In this document: positions 23,389-35,620 of the stretch, piece after piece
How the letters are laid out: each line of letters starts with the position of its first letter
How positions within the stretch are numbered: the first letter of the stretch is position 1
Origin: Marasmius tenuissimus
Lineage: Eukaryota; Basidiomycota; Agaricomycetes; Agaricales; Marasmiaceae
Length of the DNA stretch: 64,000 bases
Direction of reading: 5' to 3'
Assembly: GCA_029532415.1 (NCBI GenBank)
Contig: JAQOTA010000052.1
Coordinates: 1,922,001 to 1,986,000, forward strand
Translations under genes and position numbers: made by a program
The notes under the pieces: generated by a model
Databases searched by the model: none
What the model was told of the DNA's origin: nothing
Seen by the model: only the letters and a program-made list of their open reading frames with translations

Positions 23389-26300
23389 CTAGAATCTGAA
23401 CCAACTCTTTGCCGTTTGCTCCGCCGCTAGGCGCTTGGCCTACAAGAAGAACCAATTATCAGTCCCATTGCAAAAAGGGGACAGCTAAGTAGTAGTTCAC
23501 CTGATTCGCCATTGACCGACTACCCTGCTCAAGGGAATTGAATCGATCCTCTAGATCTCCGAGCATTTGTCTGAACCAAAGTATCAGCTACTAAAACAGC
23601 CGGCAGGGTTTGATGGATATCCTCACCCTCTTTCCTCTAGAGCGGAAGTAAGTCTACCATACAGAGTTTGCTGTGTCGAGGCCGCTTGGCCTGCTACCCT
23701 AGAAGCTGGTGATGCGCCCTGAGGTTCCTGTGTTGGTGCAACAGCGGGATTCTGAGGCTTGGGCGTTGGGCGATCAGGTCCACCCACTAGAACGTACCGA
23801 TTCAATGTTAGGGACAATGTGACGAAGGGTCATAAGAAAGTTCAAACACACGTAGCACATCAAGTTGTTCTCCCGTCATAGTCTGATTGCCCAATTTGAA
23901 CCAGGACCCCAAATATGACTCGGGGGTGACAGACACAGGTTGTGGTGGGGAAGGGACTAGAGGTTTGCTAGTGGAAAACACGACATCGGAGGGGGTGTTT
24001 ATGCGTCGGAAGTCGAACAGCGTCCCGTAGGTCGCCTCCTGAATCAAACCAGACTCACGATTGAGTGTCCATCCGATGAAGTCGCCGCTTTCATCTACCG
24101 ATAGAGGCCTAGTGAGACATCATTAGACGGGAGAGAAATCTAGAGAAGCGGGAACATACAGCGGCTGGCGGATGGGTGGGAGTGACAAATCATGGAGGAA
24201 TTCAAGGTTTGGTAACGAGTACACCAGCGCCTCATCGCTGGCCGTGAAAGCAACTAGAGCGAAGGAACCTATACGTGGTAAAATCTTCGGTTCACAAGAT
24301 CTTGTAGTATAAGAGAACCCTTACCGAGCTTCTCGACAATTTGCGTACAGAGGACTTGTCCCGCCTTGCTGCTCCATTCGGCCTTTCCAAGACGGTCTCC
24401 TGTGACATCAATATAGCAACGGACACCCTTTGCTCCCGCCGCAACGAGCAGGACGTGACCTTCAGAAGAGTGCAGCCCTCTTCTGTTAGCGAGGCATGAA
24501 CGGCCGGTCTTCGCATCGATCACGAACAATCCTCCAGGAACAGGTTGGCTGGGCGTGTCGATTTTTACAGGCTCTCCCGAAACGCTCCATGAAGAGTCTA
24601 CCGCAGACTGTTCCAAAGTAAACAAGAACGAGTCACCAGATGTTTTGACTGCAACAAGGCGAAGGCGTAGTTGTCGATCTGCACAAATCTGTGTCACGAT
24701 CTTTTTATCGTCGCCGTCTACAGCTTGTGCTCACCTGATTCTATAGGACACGCTGTCCAATACAATGACTGATACCGATCCTGTTCAGAATGACCGATAT
24801 GTACCCCAAAGGAATGTCTCTTTGCTTTTCCATCCGACCTCAGTATGATCCGCGGTTGCCTCGTATCAATAATGACAAGCGAGCCATTCAGGTACGAGAC
24901 CGCCAGGAATCCAGCATCGGCTAGTGAGATTGACGTGACACCTCCTCTTTTCGCGTCTATCAGCAGGTATGGGACGAACTTGGAATCACTAACGCCCATT
25001 AAGTGCGCCAATGAAACAAGCTCCGCGTCAGGCAAGTCCTCTGAGTGATTTTGGTCGTTCGAGCGCAGGCGATACAAGACGACTTCACCGCTAGAAAGCG
25101 TGATGGCGTACTCGAGCGACTCTGGTGCAAAGTCGACAATGTTTATCATTCGATTTTCAGAACGCGCAAGTTTTGGAGCAACCCGAGCATCGGTCAACAC
25201 AATATTGAGATCCACGGTAAGACGGGGGAGAGGGTTAGGGAATTCGTATTCGATTGGATCGGGTCTTGCCTTGGATAACAAGGAACTACTGAGGTCCGAC
25301 ACCTGAATTGTCAAATCCATGTGCGAGGTGATCAGGATCCGAGGCGGTTGATACTGCAGACAGATGTGAATCAAGAGTTGATACAATAGGTACGCAGATT
25401 ATGTTGTACCTTGGAAAGACTAGCTTCTGCATGAGTCTGCGCGTTGAGATACGCAAAACCAGCCCGAAGGCTTAAAGTTCGTTGAGGGTCTAAGCTCTCT
25501 TGAACCAACGTCTGGTAAGCGTCGCGGGAAAGCCGACGAAGTTGCCCATCCAAAAGACCTGTCGCACCGCCCGACAAGAACCCTGGAAGGATAAGACGTT
25601 GAGCGTCGTCGTTCAGCTGCATAGACTGGAGGGTCGTTTGGAGGTCGGCGAGAGCATCGTGGTTATCTTCCCCATTCTCTGTGTCACCTTCAGGGTTATC
25701 ATTTTCAGGGCTAGCTGCCGCTAAGAAACTGGGAGGAGGAAACTGGAAGCCCTCTGTGACGCGAGTACGTCGGGGGCCCTCACGAATGATGAGGATCGCA
25801 AACGAATCATGCGTGCCAGATAGTTGTGGTGATTCCCGTGGAACAAGAAGGTAGTCGTGTACAACCCCTTCCACATAGTAAAAGTACGATTTCGAGGGTG
25901 TCACCGAGTTTCGCATGGCTTCCCTGATCGTTGGATCAACGGCGGCAGACATGTTCGGTACGGCTGGAGTAGGAGGATTGAAAGCGGGTAGCCAGAAAGT
26001 GGTTATGCCAGTCGAGTCGTCGGGGTGTGTCCCACCAAGTACAACAAGAGCAGTGTCTCCTCCTCTGGGATCCGAGGAATTGGAGAAGGAGCACCAGGAG
26101 AGTTTGAAAATGGGTTCTCGTTGCGAAGGCCCTGATGGATTTGCTTGGTTCAAATGTTCTTCTAATCGCGTTCCGTCTACGAGGTTCACGTCGATGTCAT
26201 CCATGGTGCGTACAAGTAGAGGTTGGTCTTCGTCGTCAACGGCCCAGAATGCGATACACCCATCTGCATACCCGACAGCAAAGAAGTGCCCAGTGGGGTG

Positions 26301-27488
26301 TATCGCAATGCACGTTGCTTCAGGTCTTCTGGGAAGGAGAATATCCTGAATCGTGGTGCGGTGAGTTTTGCGACTGTTGGGTATCACTAGCTATACTCAC
26401 CGGGGCGCCATATCCGCCACCGCCTGAAGCACCAGGGGGCAGTTCGAGCTGATAGACCCGCGAAGTATTTCGCTCTGTCTAAATCCAGTGAGACCCCACA
26501 CTCTCCACCAGAACCAGCTCACTCACGAGATCAGACAAAACAATGCCACCTATGAATGATCCATAAATACTAGCGCTAGTGATACGACGAAGAACTATTG
26601 TTCTGACCTCCATAGACGATGAAAAGGAAGTTCAGATTCCGAGGGTGCGCTATAACATCCAGTGCAATCCCGCTGGTTATATGCAGTCAGTCGTGAAGAA
26701 ATGGACGGCTGGATGAACTCACGATGTAGGTGTGGTGATCTCAGGCATTCCGCTCGCGGCCATCTTCTCTTCGTAGAGATTCCATAGATTGGGAATGGTA
26801 TATGGCGACTTTCGAAGGCAAGCTAAGTCATAGGTTCGAATTTCGCCTGTTTGGAGCGCTATGAATGCCTGTCGTGCAATTTCAATGTGCGTTGCGAATA
26901 GACGTGGAAGCGTTCAGATACGAACATGATCATGGTATGGGGATACACCTAACGAGCTAGGTCGATTTCCGTTCAGTGAGTATTTTCGGGGGCGATGACT
27001 GAGTCTCTATTCACTTTGCCTGTGCAATTCTTGCGGATGCCTGGTATTTTGGAAGTCCTGGCGTCGACAAATCCCATACATGCAGCTGGCTCTGGTCATC
27101 TAAAGCAGATTTTGTTGAGCTGAAGCACAGAGAGCAGGTCATCACCACGCACCAAGGCAGACGATCTTATAGACAGACGAAGGCAGATGAATCGAAGTAA
27201 CTTTGTGTGCATCTGGGAGCAATATTTTGCACTCTACTCCTGGTCTCCCGAATAGATGTATGGAGCCATGTCCAGTACCTGCAGAAGACGTGCGATAAGA
27301 GGTATAAAATGGGAAGAGAAAGGTATGCACGCACCGACGGCTAGCAGCCCGGATATCGGCTCAATCGCCAAAGCTGTAATATTCAACGCGTATTCAAAAA
27401 CTCGGAGTGACCCTGGTTTCCAGTCCAGAGCATCATGCAGGTCGCTCGAAAGGTCAAGCACGGTCTCTCGATGTTTGAAGAACGACAT
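23389..27488 (-). CDS. SRO7: Sro7/tomosyn (Lgl family) exocytosis regulator
   Basis: Lgl-family double beta-propeller protein that binds exocytic SNAREs and Rab GTPases at the plasma membrane. Start 27488 (MSFFKHRETVLDLSSDLHDA), then LRVFEYALNITALAIEPISG, the usual first-propeller opening. WD-like blades include PTGHFFAVGYADGCIAFWAV near 26260, GGVTSISLADAGFLAVSYLN near 24930 and GSLVIIDTRQPRIILR. RTTIQDILLPRRPEATCIAI starts the second exon block. The C-terminal exon pair encodes YGRLTSALEERGQMLGDLED and RFNSLEQGSRSMANQ, an R-SNARE-like coil with arginine at the zero layer, ending AKSWFRF-stop at 23389. There are many introns; internal exon joins between 26400 and 27230 are approximate. Confidence 0.88.
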
Positions 27489-27723
27489 AGAGAGAATGAA
27501 CTTCGTCCGAATTGATACACCGTGCGCAGCAGCTGTAATAGGCCAAGTACGGCCATCGCCAAGTCAACGTAAGTACTTCCTCCTATGTCGGGCTATTCAA
27601 TTTTCGACGACAAAAGTCATATGTAAAAGTAGAAACATATATGTGCATACTACATGGATACATAGGATAGTGCTACACGTAGATAGGAAAGCAACGAGGA
27701 AATGCAATAAATTATAACGAAGG

Positions 27724-30700
27724 TCATGAAGGTCCATCTCCGGTAAAGGTCCTGCCTGGTTGCGATGATGCCCCTCGAATCTTTCCTAACCAGCCGGTCC
27801 CGCGTTTGGGTGCTCTTGAGTCTAGCGGGGGAGGCACAGCAGCCATACTGACCGCTCGCGGTGCAGGTTCTTTTGGCGGCAGAACGATGGGTGCTGGAGG
27901 AGCAGTCGTGGTACGGTTTCGCACCGGAGTGAAACCCGACTGGATATTGCTAAGTACTCGACGAACCCTCGGAGTTGTACTTTCTCTCGGTTCGGGTTCC
28001 CTAGTCCGTTCCGGTTCACTCTCAGTGTTGAACACTTGAGCTGGAATTCTGTCACCAGTCTCAAAGTCGTCCGGTGCTGAACGTTTCCGGCTTGTGGCAG
28101 GAGGTGGGGGTGGGTTCAGAACTTCCACACTGCGTCGTTTAGGTGAAGAGGATCCTTTGAAAACCGGCAGTGAGAAAACGCTCTTCTCGGGTGTCTTCGG
28201 TCGAAGTATCGAGGCAATAGAGTGCGTCCGGCCACGGCCTGTCTGTGCACTGGGTGGATCCGCGGGCTGTTGTGCTGTAGGCGAAACGACCGTTATGCTT
28301 GATGAAGTATCAGAGTGGGTACGAGAGACGGGGGTAGGCGCAATGGGGGGACTTTGAACCGGATTTGCAGGGGGTGGGGGTGAATTGCTCTTCTCCCCCT
28401 TATCCGACGACGAAGCTGCTGATGCTTTCGCGGCAGCGAGTTTCGCTTGGAGATTCTGAACCTTTCGCGTCAATGACTCGACCTTCGTTGTCAGTTTCTT
28501 ATTATCCTTGAGCATGCTAATCCGTCTATGAGCTTTCCAGTCGTTAAATGATAATGAGCCCACTTACTCAATGACGCGGTCGTCGTTTTGTTCAATCTCG
28601 GCGCACTTCTTCTTGAGAAGCTCCTCCATCTCATTGTTTCGTTCCTCCAGCTCCGCCAAAGCCTGCTCTAGCTTTGGTTTGGATTTCAAGGCACACAGCT
28701 CCTGGTCGACGCGTTTTTGATGGGAACTCTGCATGTTCAACTTGATCTCTGCAGCATTGTGTGCCTTCTCGACAGAGGCCAAATCGTCGCGTGCTTTCTC
28801 AAGTTCAGCCTCAAGAGACGCAATTTTGTTCTCGCTACAAGTAATACACGTCAGTATGATCCAGACTCAAGATATGAAAAATTTACCTGTCTTTGTGTTG
28901 GCTCTCTTGGTATCGACTGTAGCTCTTGGCTCGCTGGATCTCAGCCTCCAGAGCAGTCATATCGCGTTGCAGTTTGTCCTTCTCGTCCTGCACAAGCTCC
29001 AGTTCCGACTGCATCTCTTGAAGCTGGCTGAGAGTTGCCGTCGCCTTTCGCTCGACCTCCTGCATCTTGGATTCCATCTGTTCCATCTGCTCGTTCAATG
29101 ATTTAACCCTTTGGCGATGGGCGGCCTCCAGACGTGTACGATTGTCGACCTCTTCTTGCAATCGAATCTCGACCTTTGATACTTCTTCCGTTACTCTGGT
29201 AGACTTGCGACACTCTTCTTCCAGGCGTCCACGGACTCCCTCTAGATCGTTCTTAAGGGTTGAAATCTCGAGGGCAAGGTCGTCTCGTTGCTTCGTGAGC
29301 TCATCGACACTGGAACGGAACGAGGCCGCAGCTGCAGTCTCTGATTGACCCAACTTCTCGATTTGATCGTTGGCATCCGACAATACTGCCTCGAGCTGCA
29401 AAATCTTCTCTTCCTGCTCTTCCCGAGCCTCCGCAAGCTCTCCCTCTACTTCATGGCTCTGCTCCAGCTCCTTGGTCATGTCAGACAGTTTCTTCTCCAA
29501 CGTCTCCCGGGCTTGTACAGATTCCGACAGTTTCTCCTCGTACTCGATCTTTGCAGCGTCATGGCGGGCTTGAGCTTCCTCAAGGGCCGAGGTGGTCTCA
29601 ACAAGACGCGACTGAAGCTGTCCAATCTCCTCGATGTGTTTCATCCTCAACTGCAGCAGCTCTCCCTCCAGGTCGTTCTCCGCAAGAAGAGCATCTTTCT
29701 CGACGATCGCACGTTGGAGGTCCTCAACCGCGGCATGATGGGCAGACTCCTTCTCAGCAAGGGTGGCCTGAAGGGAGGAAAGCTGAGTCTGAAGCTGGAC
29801 AAGCCCTGATGCCTTCTTCTCGTCCGACGCCCGACTCTCGAAAAGTTGTTGTTCGTAATCCTGACGTACGTCTGCCACCGCCTTGAGATGCAGCTCTGTA
29901 TCCGATAGCGAGGCTGCCAATCGGCCCTCAACTTCCTTCGCGCTGCGCTCCAGGTCCGCTACCCGCTTCAAGGCAAGATTGTGCTCCTCCTCGACCGTCT
30001 GAACTCGCGCTTCAACCAAAGCCTTCCTACCCTCAGCCAGTCGCATCTTGTATCTCCATCTCTTCTCGTTCTCGAACGTCACCACGACAAGGGATTGTAT
30101 CGAAGACTCCTTGTCTTCTAGTTCCTCTTCTAGCCTTTCAATGTCTTCCTCGAGCTTCTCAATCTGAGCGATTGCACTGTCCCTAGCCTCCCTCGCGTCC
30201 GCACAATCCTCGACCATCGCCTCCTTCTGCGATATCAGCAACTCCATCTCCCCGGTCATCTCGCTCAACCTCTCCTCCTGCAGCTTTAGGTTCGTCTCTA
30301 GTCTCTTGATGTCATGTTGATGGATCCCAATCTGCTCGTTCCGTCGCGAAATCCTACCCTCAAGCTCTCCAATTTGTCTACGCAGCGCGGAGGTCGCCTC
30401 GGTGGAAGACATGCTGTTCAATTGATGGAACTGCAGCGAGCTATATCGTTTCTCGCCTTCCTCCATCTCTCGTTGAGCAGCCTTCAGATCATTGGCGAGG
30501 TTTTCGACCTGGAGGCTGAGCGAGTCACGATTCGAGATCATCTCGTTGAGCTCTTCGTCGAGCTCCGCAAGTTCGGCTTTGGTGTTCTCGTGGGCGGCCT
30601 CAGTGTCTGCAAGCTTCGACCTCCAGTCCGCCGTTTCAGATTCGAGCTGTGCGACCGCGTCGTCACGTTCCATCGTAGCATCCTCCAAAGAAGATTCGAG

Positions 30701-32308
30701 ACCAGAAGCGTGAGCTTCGGTGGCCTTCAACCTAGCCTCAAGGCTGGCCACCACACTGTCGTTGCTTCGAGAGGGGAGAGCATGTTCTGCGGCGGTAAGG
30801 GAATGATCCAGGTGTTGCACAACGACTGAAAAGGCCATGATGGCTTTTCCGAGTCGGGATAGCTGGCCCTCTTTAACGCGAAGCTGGTTCGTGTCATCAC
30901 CTCGAGTTGCCTGCGCAGAGGACGTAGTAGATGAAGAAAGCGTTGTTATTTGAGATTCCAGGGACTCGATCTTGAACCTTGATTCCATCTCCAGGAACTC
31001 CAGGTCGCGCTGGAGAGCATCTCTCTCTGCTCTCAAACGTTCGACGGCGGCCAGAAGACGTTCAGTCCCTTCAATCGCATTTTCATCAGGGTGATGAGGT
31101 TGCCTAGAAATGTATCCATAAAGATGAGAACACCGAGACGAGCGACGCCCACGCACCTTTGAAGCTCCATCGCTTCTGTCTCTTGTCGGCGCAGAGCATT
31201 CTCCAACTCCTCAATCCGACTTTGCGCTCCTTCGAGCCGCTTCAAAGCCTCCTCCCTTTCTTGCGTGAGCTCCATGTTCCGGTGCTCGGACTCTTTCATC
31301 CGCGATAACTCCCCTCTAAGTTGTCGCTCTGCAGCTGCTAGCCGTTCCCTGAGTTTGGGTAGCTCGTGTGAGTCACCCACGAGCCTCTCAAGCGCTTCTA
31401 TCTTGGCCTCGTCCTCGTCGATCCTCTTTAATAGTTCTTCCTCTCGCCCTTGGCCAACATCCCCGCTTCTCAGATATTCCAACTCCTCATCCTTCTCAGC
31501 GAGAGTGGTTTCAAGGTCTTGAATCCGCTTCCTACTTTTCGTTTCTGCCGCCAGCGTCTCGTTATTTGCTCGAACCAGATTTTTCTGGGCTGCCTCCAAC
31601 TTCTTGTTCGCTTTCTCTGTCTCCGCAACCTTCTGCGCTACAAGAGCGTGGGCTTCGCTCAGCTGCGCCTCGAGGTGGGTGACCTTGATGTTCGATAACG
31701 ACGACGACCGTCCACGTTGCCGACCTGGAGTAACCGGGACCGCTCTCATCTGTCGCAGAGTCTCTTCCAACTCCTTCACACGAGCTTCCAGCCTAGTTTT
31801 CTCCTTCGCTACCAGCGCTGCCCGCGAGCTGTGCTCATCCGAAGTATGGGACAACGACTCTAGCACACTCTCCAACTCCCGCGCCTCCAGACCCTTCTTC
31901 TTCGCCTCTTCTTGTGCCACCTTCAGAGCGTTCTGATTGTTTTCAGATACGAGTTTCTCGTTTCGTAGATCTTCAGAGCATTTTGATAGGTTGGTTTCAA
32001 GTCGCAACGCTCGTTGAGTTTCTTCGCCTAGCTGTAATGGTTCTTCAACTTCCAAGTCACAAGACCGATAGGTTAGACGAGAGACGGACCTTCCGTAGTG
32101 CATCGTCAAAGCTTGCCTTCATTTCATCGAATTCGGCAGCTTTTCTCATCAGCTGCGTTTGTTGGGCAGCTATTCGAGCATCTAGAAGGGCTTTGTGAAG
32201 TTTGTGGTGGGTTTACAAATCATTGGACTTACCCATGCTCCCAATCTTGTCTTTGTACGACTGTATTTCTTCAGAGACATCATTTGCCCCAAGAGTATCC
32301 AGCGACAT
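27724..32308 (-). CDS. Very long coiled-coil protein, unknown role
   Basis: Start 32308 (MSLDTLGANDVSEEIQSYKD). The first two-thirds is almost unbroken heptad coiled coil, rich in Glu/Lys/Leu/Gln, for example LEARVKELEETLRQMRAVPV, LLKRIDEDEAKIEALERLVG, LEGRISRRNEQIGIHQHDIK and EEDIERLEEELEDKESSIQS. One exon alone (about 28.9-31.1 kb) encodes about 730 residues. A short basic, Ser-rich break interrupts it (TPGRQRGRSSSLSNIK). The C-terminal 250 residues switch to a Pro/Ser/Arg-rich disordered tail (RTHSIASILRPKTPEKSVFS, KRRSVEVLNPPPPPATSRKR) ending FTGDGPS-stop at 27724. About 1,450 residues in total. Size and layout suggest a structural or tethering protein (Golgi, spindle-pole or septin-associated), but no motif lets me name it. 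Confidence 0.85.
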
Positions 32309-33459
32309 AGTTCCAGTCCGTTGTGGGAAGCTGCAAAGAGGTTGTAGACAGCTGAACGACGGGGAGGGTTGAACGTTGATGGTCAAACAAAAACCAAACA
32401 AAGCGCGTCTGGCCTAAAACAATCATGTGACCGAGTTCAACGTGACCAGAATCACGGTCACATCACGTCCCATTCTCAGCCAGTTGCCACACGCTGGACG
32501 ATGAATCGATGAATTCTCTGTCTCCGTAGCTTGTTGACGCGTCGAGCTGGTTTCGGAAGAGACCATTCAGTGAGTTACCCTTGGTATTTTAGTCTTCTGA
32601 CGTCTCCAGCCGCATAGATTCCCAGAGGACCCTCATGGTCGTAGTCCACCCCAGACTCTACAGCTCTCTACCTACATTGATTCACAGGTTGACCATTCAC
32701 ACAGTGTCCTGCTATCGCAGAACCTTCCATCCGACTCGGGCTCGGTTTACACAAGACTGCTATTTTCTTACCTCCGGTCCTGGACGTCATCAATGCAAGC
32801 AAAATCTTCGATCTATTCGGCCCTTGCTTTGTCTGGATGGCATTCTGGCCTTCGGTATTCAAAGATTAATGAACGTGGGCCATTGTTATCTATCGTTCGT
32901 TGGGGCCCTTTCCCCGCGCGTATGGAAGTCGATATAAAACATGCCTTGCTCACCGGGGTGCCTGCAAGATGAAATGCATTACCGCCCTCTCTATGACGTT
33001 GAGCCCTCTCCCGTCCATCTTCCGAGGCTGAAGAAACGCGGGTTAGAGCACTCGTTACGTTTCTCTGTCGATGCTGGGAATTCTAGCCCTGGGATCTTCA
33101 AGCGGGACGTGATGTCAGCCCCTACGCAGAAAATGAGAACAAGGATCGTTCTAGTGCAGAGGTTCATTCGATACACCCAGATAGCTCAGCGTGAGAATCG
33201 AGAGCAACGTCGGTGTCTTGCGTTGAAAATCGGCCCAAAACCTGCTAAAATCCGACCAGAAATGGCAATTTTCGGGCGATAATCTCGATCATGATGTCAT
33301 CATGACGACTCCATACAAGATTATCTGACTCCAAACCGATCAGAAAAGGAAAGCGAGGTAAAATCACTGATCAGAACTTTGGTCGAAGACGGAAGCGCAA
33401 ATTTTCAGCATAAAAAGCTCACCTCCGGTCTCAAGTCAGTATCGTTCTTCATAACCACC
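32309..33459. other. Intergenic region, no recognised gene
   Basis: About 1.15 kb between divergent genes. The plus strand holds two overlapping open frames without family resemblance: one without a start codon from about 32600 to 32969, and one from 32941 to 33282. They are in different frames and lack a clear joining intron. I treat them as unsupported. A palindrome at 33289-33305 lies on the side of the DUF89 gene. Confidence 0.4.
33289..33305. promoter_or_regulatory. Palindrome TCATGATGTCATCATGA
   Basis: A perfect 17-base palindrome centred on one T, 155 bp upstream of the DUF89/ARMT1-like start at 33460. The core TGATGTCATCA resembles bZIP half-site arrangements. Binding by any factor is inference. 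Confidence 0.4.
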
Positions 33460-35380
33460 ATGTCCTCAGTTACTCCTCACAAAGTCACCCGTACGTCGTG
33501 CCATCCATCTCACAAATTTATGTATATTAACGCGTCCCTGCTCAGTCTCTCTCGGTCATTTACCGAGCAAGAAGAACATCAAGGCGCCGTGGCCGCGAAC
33601 TCCCACTCGTGTACGTATACGCTGCCGTTACGCGTTGACCAGTACTGCTCACCGGTTTCATCGTTCAGGTCGACCCAAACAACCCACCATGGCCAGCATT
33701 CAGAGGCTACCACGAATATTCCTTCGCCCACGCTACAATGGCCGCGCGATTGCCTACTATTCTCGGCAAAGCCGTCGACGACACGACGCGAACTTTGAAC
33801 GAGCAGGCAGATGAGGAGAAAGTCATTGACCTTGTGAAATGTATCGAGCGTATGGAACAGCTCATGTCCGATCTTGGAGGCAATCAAAAATTGCGGCCCA
33901 TCGTCGACGACGGTGAAGCGGACGTTGCTCTTTGGAACAAAGAGATCGCCAAATATTTCCAAGGTGAGTCGTGTTTGGGCTCGCTTGAGTGATCGAATCT
34001 AACGACTATGAAGGCAAGGACTTCATGAACGCACCCTGGCTCTTCGCCGAAGCTTACAAGTACCGCCGCCTACGCGAATGTTTTGCTGTGTCCAAGTTCT
34101 GGAACGATTACGACGTCTTCTATAGGCAAAAGGTATGTCTAATACACCTTCTAGACGCGCATATACTCACCTACGTAACAGTGCGACACCTTCTCGCGTT
34201 CGGCGGAGGCGGTTTTCGAGCTATCGATGCGGTTCGCCGAGCCATTCTCACTAGCGGAGAACTTGTCTGCCGAAGAAAAGCTCGAGGCTGAGCGTCTGAT
34301 GTTCCTCGAACTTACCCAAGGTACGTCGTCCAATGTTGTCGGGCTTCAACGTCGTGATTTATGCTCTCCATCCAGTCTGCTTATGGGGTAACTCAACCGA
34401 CCTTTCTCTCCTCATCAACATGACGGAAGAACAAATCAAAGCCCTCCAATCAACAGGCGGGGACCATCTTGCTGCAACCGAAAAGAACATCCTCGGCAAC
34501 CACCTTCCCAAACTCTGGGAAACCGTCAAAGAACTCCGCGACAAGACCGGCGGTCGTATCGACTTTGTGCTTGATAATGCCGGGTTCGAGTTGTATTGCG
34601 ATTGCGTATACGGTGAGATCATTCTAATCGCCCCCATATATGCTGTATTCTGACGCCCTTGGCCAGCCGATTTCTTGATTCAGAGCGGTCTGGCAACTAC
34701 AGTACACTTCCATGGGAAACGGTACCCTTGGTTCGTCTCTGATGTGACGAGGAAGGACTGGAATTGGCTACTCAACACGATGGTGTACGGACAACTCTTC
34801 CCAAAAGCATCCGATCAGGAGAGGGAGTCACTGAGGAGACTCGGCCTCCGTTGGAAGGTGGGACCTGATTATCGCCGCCTTGCAAGTCATCGCTGACTTG
34901 ATCTATGAAACAGCAATATGAAAAGGAAGGAAAGTGGGTATATGAACAACACCCCTTCTGGTGCACGGGCTACACCTTCTGGAATCTGCTCTCTGAAGCT
35001 CCCGATCTCTTCCTCCACCTCTCTCGCTCCGACCTCGTCATCTTCAAGGGCGACTTAAACCACCGCAAGTTGACCTACGATTGTCACGCCCCGGCTAGCA
35101 CACCGTTCGACATTGCTATCGGTCCCATGGCAAGCTCGGCTGGTGCACCGAAAGTCGCCAGTTTGAGGACTGTCAAGAGTGACGTCGTTGTCGGACTCGG
35201 TGATGAGGGTGATGAGCTTGCGGAAAAGCTTGACAAGGAAGAACCTGGATGGAAAATCAGTGGCAAATACGTAACTTCCTTCTCTTCGGGATGTTATATT
35301 TCGAGCTGACCCTCTTCCCATATCAGGCTGTTGTACTCCTTTCCGAGGGTCGTCCCGGAGAGAAAGTTACCTTTACATAG
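33460..35380 (+). CDS. DUF89/ARMT1-like damage-control phosphatase
   Basis: Metal-dependent phosphatase of the DUF89 family, whose members hydrolyse damaged phosphometabolites. Start 33460 (MSSVTPHKVT). Then FRGYHEYSFAHATMAARLPT, LWNKEIAKYFQG, APWLFAEAYKYRRLRECFAV, CDTFSRSAEAVFELSMRFAE and LWGNSTDLSLL. The metal/phosphate-binding residues are recognisable: RIDFVLDNAGFELYCDCVYA (DN-x-G-x-E), TVHFHGKRYPWFVSDVTRKD, and DLVIFKGDLNHRKLTYD (KGDLNxRKL). The last exon is AVVLLSEGRPGEKVTFT, stop 35380. About 470 residues, the usual ARMT1 length. The two N-terminal introns are inferred from GT-AG sites and the phase is less certain there. Confidence 0.9.
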
Positions 35381-35620
35381 AGATTCAGTCGACTGCATTG
35401 TATTATTATGTCTGTCATGTTTATGTTTCCTCCGCGTTCCTTTTCTTGGTTGTAGGTTGCCATATGTAAATTATAGCACCATCCATTCCCACCATGTATA
35501 CTTAGTAGACGCCATTCAATATCACTCGACTTGATATATCATTCAAAGCACGGGCGGTCAGAATGTAATATAATGCTCGAGGGTCGACATTGTACTTGCT
35601 ACCTATTCACGTACATCAAC

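Noticed and set aside
28883..32109. Antisense open frames opposite the coiled-coil gene
   Set aside because: These arise because Glu/Lys/Leu-rich codons give few stops on the other strand (Leu/Ser/Phe-rich shadows). They have no motif or start context.
32600..33282. Two open frames upstream of the DUF89 gene that could be a small gene
   Set aside because: They lie in different frames, the first has no start codon, no clear intron connects them and nothing resembles a known family. Left as unsupported.
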